Shown here piece after piece: positions 5,997-10,676 of a stretch of 10,676 nucleotides of DNA; position 1 is the stretch's first letter, and each line of letters opens with the position of its first letter. The notes below the pieces were generated by a model that worked only from the letters and a program-made list of their open reading frames with translations, searched no databases and had not been told where the DNA came from. Both the position numbers and the translations under genes were made by a program. The stretch is from Oscillospiraceae bacterium (lineage in GTDB: Bacteria; Bacillota; Clostridia; Oscillospirales; Ruminococcaceae): the NCBI GenBank assembly GCA_016296165.1, contig JAEDJV010000079.1:1-10676 (forward strand). The letters are read 5' to 3'.

Positions 5997-7658
5997 ATGA
6001 AAAATGCAGAAAAGTATACTAAGCAGTTTTTTGAAGCTCCAAAAACAGAAATGAAATGGACTAGAAAATCATATATTGATAAGGCGCCTCAGTGGTGCAG
6101 TGTGGATTTAAGAGACGGGAATCAGGCTCTTATCACACCGATGAGTCTTGAAGAAAAGATTGAATTTTACAAATATCTCCTCAAAGTTGGATTTAAGGAA
6201 ATAGAAATAGGTTTTCCTGCTGCCTCTGAAACAGAATACGAATTCTGCAGAACGCTTATTGAAAATGATATGATTCCTGACGATGTATCCATACAGGTAC
6301 TTACACAGTCAAGAGAACATATTATTGCGAAAACATTTGAAGCACTCAGAGGAGCAAAAAATGCAATAATACACCTTTATAACTCAACATCAGTTGCACA
6401 GAGAGAACAGGTTTTCAAAAAGGAAAAGCAAGAGATAATCGATATCGCTGTTTTTGGTGCAAAGCTCTGTAAAGAATACAGGGAAAAAACAGAAGGAAAT
6501 TTCAGGTTTGAGTATTCACCTGAAAGTTTTACGGGAACTGAACCAGAATTTGCTCTTGAGATATGCAATTCAGTTCTTGACGTATGGCAGCCAACAGCTA
6601 ATGACAAGGCGATAATCAATCTTCCTGTTACAGTATCTCACTCTATGCCTCATGTTTACGCTAATCAGGTTGAATATATGAGTGATAACTTAAAGTACAG
6701 GGAAAATGTAATAGTTTCTCTTCATCCGCATAACGACAGAGGATGTGCTGTTGCAGACAGTGAGATGGGACTTCTTGCAGGCGGTGATCGTATCGAAGGA
6801 ACTCTCTTTGGAAACGGCGAACGTACAGGTAACGTTGATATAATTACACTTGCCATGAACATGTACTCACAGGGTGTTGATCCGGAACTGGATTTTTCAA
6901 ATATTCCTGAGATTACCGAAGTTTATGAGAGGGTAACAAGAATGAAGGTATATGAGAGACAGCCTTACAGCGGACAGCTTGTATTTGCTGCTTTCAGCGG
7001 TTCTCATCAGGACGCTATTGCAAAGGGTATGAAGTGGCGTGAAGAAAAGAACCTGAAGCAGTGGACAGTTCCGTATCTGCCGATTGATCCTACAGATGTC
7101 GGACGTGTTTATGAAACTGATGTTATCAGAATCAACAGTCAGTCCGGTAAGGGTGGAATCGGCTATCTCATGGAAACAAAGTTTGGTATGAACATGCCTC
7201 CGAAGATGAGAGAAGCATTTGGTTATCATGTCAAGAACGTTTCAGATCATGCTCATAAGGAACTTATGCCTGAAGAAGTATTTGATATCTTTATGCAGAA
7301 TTATGTAAATGTAGAATCTCCGATAACTATAAGAGAAACACATTATACTCAGAATAATGGTATAGAGGCAACTGTTACTTTTACAGTCAATGGAAAAACT
7401 GCAGTTGTTACTAACCATGGTAATGGTCGTCTTGACGCTGTAAGTAACGCAATCAAATCCTATTTTAATTTATCCTATACAATTGAAACATACACAGAAC
7501 ATGCTCTTGAAAATGGTTCTGACTCCAATGCAGTTGCATATGTCGGAATAAAGGACAGTGAAGGAAATGTTTTCTGGGGTACAGGAATTGATACTGATAT
7601 TGTCACTTCTTCTGCAAAGGCACTTATTGGTGCTGTAAACAGAATGAAAAATAAATAA
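5997..7658 (+). CDS. leuA: 2-isopropylmalate synthase, long form
   Basis: LeuA condenses acetyl-CoA with 2-oxoisovalerate, the committed step of leucine synthesis. At 553 residues this is the longer LeuA form, close to the roughly 550-residue branch. The catalytic TIM barrel of the DRE-TIM metallolyase family carries VDLRDGNQAL (36-45), the metal-binding HPHND (243-247), GNGERTGNVD (272-281) and SGSHQDA (334-340). SGKGGIGYLME (383-393) lies in the linking region. The C-terminal domain (about 440-550) has GNGRLDAV (475-482) and a beta-rich tail, matching the LeuA dimerisation domain that binds leucine, so feedback inhibition is likely in addition to T-box control. GAGG (5982-5985) is 11 bases before the ATG. 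It is the first gene of the operon and is separated from leuC by 49 bases, the largest gap within it. Confidence 0.97.
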   Translation: MKNAEKYTKQFFEAPKTEMKWTRKSYIDKAPQWCSVDLRDGNQALITPMSLEEKIEFYKYLLKVGFKEIEIGFPAASETEYEFCRTLIENDMIPDDVSIQVLTQSREHIIAKTFEALRGAKNAIIHLYNSTSVAQREQVFKKEKQEIIDIAVFGAKLCKEYREKTEGNFRFEYSPESFTGTEPEFALEICNSVLDVWQPTANDKAIINLPVTVSHSMPHVYANQVEYMSDNLKYRENVIVSLHPHNDRGCAVADSEMGLLAGGDRIEGTLFGNGERTGNVDIITLAMNMYSQGVDPELDFSNIPEITEVYERVTRMKVYERQPYSGQLVFAAFSGSHQDAIAKGMKWREEKNLKQWTVPYLPIDPTDVGRVYETDVIRINSQSGKGGIGYLMETKFGMNMPPKMREAFGYHVKNVSDHAHKELMPEEVFDIFMQNYVNVESPITIRETHYTQNNGIEATVTFTVNGKTAVVTNHGNGRLDAVSNAIKSYFNLSYTIETYTEHALENGSDSNAVAYVGIKDSEGNVFWGTGIDTDIVTSSAKALIGAVNRMKNK

Positions 7659-7674
7659 ATCTGTTTATACAGAT
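7659..7674 (+). other. Intercistronic hairpin between leuA and leuC
   Basis: ATCTGT (7659-7664) and ACAGAT (7669-7674) form a perfect six-pair stem with a TTAT loop, starting at the base after the leuA stop codon. It is followed by A residues, not T, so it is not a forward terminator. It may serve in mRNA processing or stability, or be fortuitous. Confidence 0.4.
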
Positions 7675-7707
7675 AAAAAATGAAATATAAGAAAGCAGGT
7701 TGTAACA

Positions 7708-8976
7708 ATGGGAATGACTATGACTCAGAAAATACTGGCTGCGCATGCTGGACTTGACAGTGTTGAAAGCGGACAGCTTATTCTGGTAAATCTTGATCTT
7801 GTGCTGGGCAACGATATTACATCGCCTGTAGCTATTAGAGAATTCAATAAGCTTGGCAAAGAAAACGTATTTGATAAAGACAAAGTTACCATGGTAATGG
7901 ATCACTTTGCTCCAAATAAAGATATAAAGGCCGCTGAACAGTGTAAGATGTGCCGTGATTTCTGCGGTGAAAAATCAGTAACCAATTTCTTTGATGTAGG
8001 TCAGATGGGTATTGAACATGCTCTTCTTCCGGAAAAAGGACTTGTTGTGTCAGGTGACGCAGTTATCGGTGCAGATTCACATACATGTACATATGGTGCA
8101 CTCGGAGCTTTCTCAACAGGTGTTGGTTCAACTGATATGGCATGCGGTATGGCAATAGGCAAGGCATGGTTTAAGGTTCCTGAAGCGATAAAATTTGTTC
8201 TTAAAGGTAAGTTTAACAGATATGTTTCAGGTAAGGATCTTATTCTTCACATTATTGGTATGATCGGTGTTGACGGAGCCCTTTACAAGTCAATGGAATT
8301 TACAGGTGAAGGGCTGAAAAATCTTTCTATGGATGACAGACTCTGTATTGCCAACATGGCTATTGAAGCCGGTGCAAAGAATGGTATTTTTGAAGTTGAC
8401 GAAGTAACACTTAAGTATGTTGCTGAACACAGCAGCAGAAAGCCTGTAATTTTCAAGGCTGATGATGACGCAAAGTATGAAAGGGTTATTGAGATTGACC
8501 TTTCAGAAGTGAAGTCAACTGTGGCATTCCCGCATCTACCTGAAAATGCAAGAACATTTGACGAGATTGGAGATGTAAGAATAGATCAGGTTGTAATCGG
8601 TTCATGTACAAACGGTCGTCTTGAAGATCTGGTGGCTGCAGCAGAAATACTCAAGGGAAGAAAGGTTGCAAGTCATGTAAGAACAATTGTAATCCCTGCT
8701 ACACAGAAAATTTATCTTGAAGCAATGGAAATGGGTCTGCTTAAGACATTTATCGAAGCAGGTGCAGTTGTTTCAACTCCTACATGCGGACCTTGTCTCG
8801 GAGGTCATATGGGTATTCTCGCCAAGGGCGAACGTTCTGTTGCTACAACAAACAGAAACTTTGTGGGCAGAATGGGACACCCTGAATCAGAAGTATATCT
8901 TGCAAGCCCTGCTGTAGCTGCAGCAAGTGCAGTTGCAGGAAAACTTGCTGATCCTGCAGTAATAATGGCTGACTAA
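7708..8976 (+). CDS. leuC: 3-isopropylmalate dehydratase, large subunit
   Basis: LeuC is the iron-sulfur subunit of isopropylmalate isomerase, which converts 2-isopropylmalate to 3-isopropylmalate through dehydration and rehydration, acting with LeuD. The 422 residues fit the shorter LeuC type common in Clostridia and archaea. Aconitase-family features include GADSHTCTYGALG (121-133) and STGVGSTDMA (136-145). The three [4Fe-4S] ligands are Cys300 in GSCTNGR and Cys360 and Cys363 in TPTCGPCLGGH. The protein opens MGMTMTQKI, with three nearby ATG codons. The one at 7708 is chosen because AGG (7697-7699) lies eight bases upstream, though this site is weak next to those of leuD and leuB. The closest relative by function, homoaconitase large subunit, is unlikely given the leuA and leuB neighbours. 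Confidence 0.96.
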   Translation: MGMTMTQKILAAHAGLDSVESGQLILVNLDLVLGNDITSPVAIREFNKLGKENVFDKDKVTMVMDHFAPNKDIKAAEQCKMCRDFCGEKSVTNFFDVGQMGIEHALLPEKGLVVSGDAVIGADSHTCTYGALGAFSTGVGSTDMACGMAIGKAWFKVPEAIKFVLKGKFNRYVSGKDLILHIIGMIGVDGALYKSMEFTGEGLKNLSMDDRLCIANMAIEAGAKNGIFEVDEVTLKYVAEHSSRKPVIFKADDDAKYERVIEIDLSEVKSTVAFPHLPENARTFDEIGDVRIDQVVIGSCTNGRLEDLVAAAEILKGRKVASHVRTIVIPATQKIYLEAMEMGLLKTFIEAGAVVSTPTCGPCLGGHMGILAKGERSVATTNRNFVGRMGHPESEVYLASPAVAAASAVAGKLADPAVIMAD

Positions 8977-8997
8977 TACAGATACGGAGGATTTGCT

Positions 8998-9492
8998 ATG
9001 AAATATGAAGGTACAGTAATCAAGTACGGTGATAATGTAGATACAGATGTAATTATCCCTGCAAGATATCTAAATACAATAGACAAAAAGGAACTTGCTT
9101 CACACTGTATGGAGGATCTTGATACAACGTTTGTAACCAGAGTTAAGGCTGGAGATATCATGGTTGCCGGTCAGAACTTCGGATGTGGTTCTTCACGTGA
9201 ACATGCCCCTATTGCAATCAAGGAAAGCGGTATTTCAATAGTTATCGCAAAGAGCTTTGCAAGAATTTTTTACAGAAATTCTATCAACATTGGTCTTGGA
9301 ATTGTTGAATGTCCGGAGGCTGCTGAAGAGATTTCAGAAGGCGATGTAGTTGAAGCTGATATGGATAACGGTATCATCTATAACAGAACAACAGGAAAAC
9401 AGTATAAAACAGCACCTTTCCCTGAATTTGTTCAGAAGATAATTGAAAACGGCGGACTCATTCAGTCAATTGCTGATGGTGTAATTAAGTAA
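8998..9492 (+). CDS. leuD: 3-isopropylmalate dehydratase, small subunit
   Basis: LeuD forms the swivelling domain that completes the active site with LeuC. The 164-residue length matches the short LeuD partner of short LeuC proteins. Clear signatures are DNVDTDVIIPARYL (12-25), the substrate-recognition loop following it (26-36), and FGCGSSREHAP (61-71), which holds the conserved Ser-Arg-Glu-His segment. These are followed by IAKSFARIFYRNSINIGL (83-100). GGAGG (8986-8990) is seven bases before the ATG. The gene follows leuC after 21 bases and precedes leuB by 13, fitting tight co-expression of subunits that must assemble together. Confidence 0.96.
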   Translation: MKYEGTVIKYGDNVDTDVIIPARYLNTIDKKELASHCMEDLDTTFVTRVKAGDIMVAGQNFGCGSSREHAPIAIKESGISIVIAKSFARIFYRNSINIGLGIVECPEAAEEISEGDVVEADMDNGIIYNRTTGKQYKTAPFPEFVQKIIENGGLIQSIADGVIK

Positions 9493-9505
9493 GGAGGGGA
9501 GTGTA

Positions 9506-10579
9506 ATGAATTATAATATAGCTTTACTCAGGGGAGACGGAATAGGTCCTGAGATAGTAGACAGTGCTGTTGAAGTTCTTAAGAAGATTGGCACGAAGTA
9601 TGGTCACACATTCAATTTTACTCCGTATCTTATAGGCGGATGTGCAATTGATGCAACCGGTGAGCCTCTTCCTGAAGAAACAGTAAAAGGCTGTCTTGCA
9701 AGTGACAGCGTACTTCTTGGTGCAGTAGGCGGCCCGAAGTGGGATTCACTTCCGGGAAACAAGAGACCTGAAAAGGCACTTCTGGGAATAAGAGCAGCTC
9801 TTGAACTTTTTACAAATCTCCGTCCTGCAAAACTCTATCCGGCACTGAAGGATGCCTCACCGCTTCGTGCAGATATAGTGGCTAAGGGTTTTGACCTTAT
9901 GATAGTACGTGAGCTTACGGGTGGTATTTATTTTGGCGAAAGAGGAAAGAGAGAAGGCAGATACGGTGAAGAGGCTTACGATACAGAAAGCTACAGCCGT
10001 ATGGAAATAGAACGAATAGGCAGAGTTGCTTTTGATACAGCTATGAAGCGAAACAAAAAGCTTATCAGTATCGACAAGGCAAATGTACTTGAAACTTCAC
10101 GTCTCTGGAGAGAGATTATGCATAAGATGTCAGAAGAATATCCAGAGGTTGAATATTCAGATATGCTTGTAGACAATGCAGCAATGCAGCTTGTAAAAAA
10201 TCCTCAGCAGTTTGATGTTGTTGTTACGTCGAACATGTTCGGTGACATTCTTTCAGATGAAGCTTCACAGATTACAGGTTCAATCGGTATGCTTGCTTCC
10301 GCTTCACTTGGCAGTACAAAGCGCGGAATGTATGAACCAATTCATGGATCTGCTCCTGATATAGCAGGACAGAACAAGGCAAATCCTATTGCAACAATTC
10401 TCTCAGCAGCAATGATGCTTCGTTATTCATTTGATCTTTCAGAAGAGGCTGACTGTATTGAAAAGGCAGTTGACTCAGTTCTTGAAAAAGGTTACAGAAC
10501 AGCGGATCTTCTCGGTGATAGTAAAGAAAAGCCTCTTTCATGTACCGAAATGACTGAAAAAATTCTTGAGATGATATAA
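9506..10579 (+). CDS. leuB: 3-isopropylmalate dehydrogenase
   Basis: LeuB oxidises and decarboxylates 3-isopropylmalate to 4-methyl-2-oxopentanoate with NAD+. The 357 residues are standard. Visible motifs are LLRGDGIGPE (7-16), the substrate-binding LLGIRAALELFTNLRP (92-107, with Arg96 and Arg106), RELTGGIYFGE (135-145, with Arg135 and catalytic Tyr142), DKANVLE (190-196, Lys191), VDNAAMQ (222-228, metal-binding Asp223), and NMFGDILSDEASQ (243-255, Asp247 and Asp251). EPIHGSAPDIAGQNKANP (277-294) lines the dinucleotide site and is typical of NAD-dependent LeuB, not isocitrate dehydrogenase. AGGAGG (9492-9497) begins on the last base of the leuD stop codon, eight bases before the ATG. No terminator is evident downstream, so further genes of the branched-chain pathway may follow beyond the window. 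Confidence 0.97.
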   Translation: MNYNIALLRGDGIGPEIVDSAVEVLKKIGTKYGHTFNFTPYLIGGCAIDATGEPLPEETVKGCLASDSVLLGAVGGPKWDSLPGNKRPEKALLGIRAALELFTNLRPAKLYPALKDASPLRADIVAKGFDLMIVRELTGGIYFGERGKREGRYGEEAYDTESYSRMEIERIGRVAFDTAMKRNKKLISIDKANVLETSRLWREIMHKMSEEYPEVEYSDMLVDNAAMQLVKNPQQFDVVVTSNMFGDILSDEASQITGSIGMLASASLGSTKRGMYEPIHGSAPDIAGQNKANPIATILSAAMMLRYSFDLSEEADCIEKAVDSVLEKGYRTADLLGDSKEKPLSCTEMTEKILEMI

Positions 10580-10676
10580 TAAAGGTATTTTTTGTCCGGT
10601 AAATAAAAAAAGCAGTATCAAAGCCGACCACCCATACAGAAGTATTTAATATGTACCGAAAGGTTGTGTAGGAAAA

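Noticed and set aside
10386..10631. 81-codon - strand frame at the 3' end, overlapping leuB
   Set aside because: Most of it is antisense to the conserved end of leuB, and no promoter or ribosome binding site is visible; it does not explain the terminal non-coding stretch.
10655..10664. ACC-GAAA-GGT mini-hairpin near the window end as an RNA element
   Set aside because: Only three base pairs with no supporting flanking pairing; such motifs are frequent by chance.
1..10676. CRISPR array, insertion sequence, prophage or defence system
   Set aside because: No regularly spaced repeats, transposase-, integrase- or nuclease-like frames, or attachment-site duplication next to the tRNA were seen; all substantial frames are explained by metabolic genes, fliG and one unknown protein.

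Overview
The window looks like a chromosomal housekeeping segment from a low-GC Gram-positive anaerobe of class Clostridia, most likely a Ruminococcus-like member of the Oscillospiraceae. The basis is AT-rich DNA, consensus SigA promoters, GGAGG ribosome binding sites, a T-box leader, and a PduL-type phosphotransacetylase in a housekeeping setting. The family assignment rests on protein style and has not been tested by a search. Every gene lies on the + strand. No insertion sequence, prophage gene, CRISPR array or integrase was seen.

Layout. (1) Positions 1-100 hold the 3' part of a tRNA-Leu with anticodon GAG, then an intrinsic terminator. (2) Positions 121-840 hold a monocistronic pduL-type phosphate acyltransferase with its own promoter and a probable terminator. 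(3) Positions 840-4358 hold a three-gene operon: nicotinate phosphoribosyltransferase (pncB), an MTA/SAH-nucleosidase-like enzyme, and a 415-residue protein of unknown function whose C-terminus resembles DUF2314; a strong terminator follows. (4) Positions 4425-5600 hold a full-length but solitary flagellar switch gene, fliG, with its own extended -10 promoter and a probable TTG start. (5) Positions 5614-10579 hold the leucine operon leuA-leuC-leuD-leuB, with a perfect consensus promoter and a complete T-box leader. (6) The last 97 bases hold no gene; no terminator is visible, so the operon may continue past the window.

How the parts work together. LeuA joins acetyl-CoA to 2-oxoisovalerate, LeuCD isomerises the product, and LeuB oxidises it to the leucine precursor. 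The T-box senses uncharged tRNA-Leu: its specifier codon reads CTC and its acceptor-binding bulge reads TGGT. These match the GAG anticodon and A discriminator of the tRNA at the start of this same window. The pncB operon belongs to NAD salvage, coupled to a purine-nucleoside N-glycosidase and an uncharacterised protein.

Most of the window is ordinary metabolism. The points worth a second look are the orphan fliG, which lacks one of the conserved torque-related acidic residues; the unknown third gene of the pncB operon; the shortened substrate-pocket region of the nucleosidase; the repeat cluster over the pncB promoter; and the T-box/tRNA pairing.
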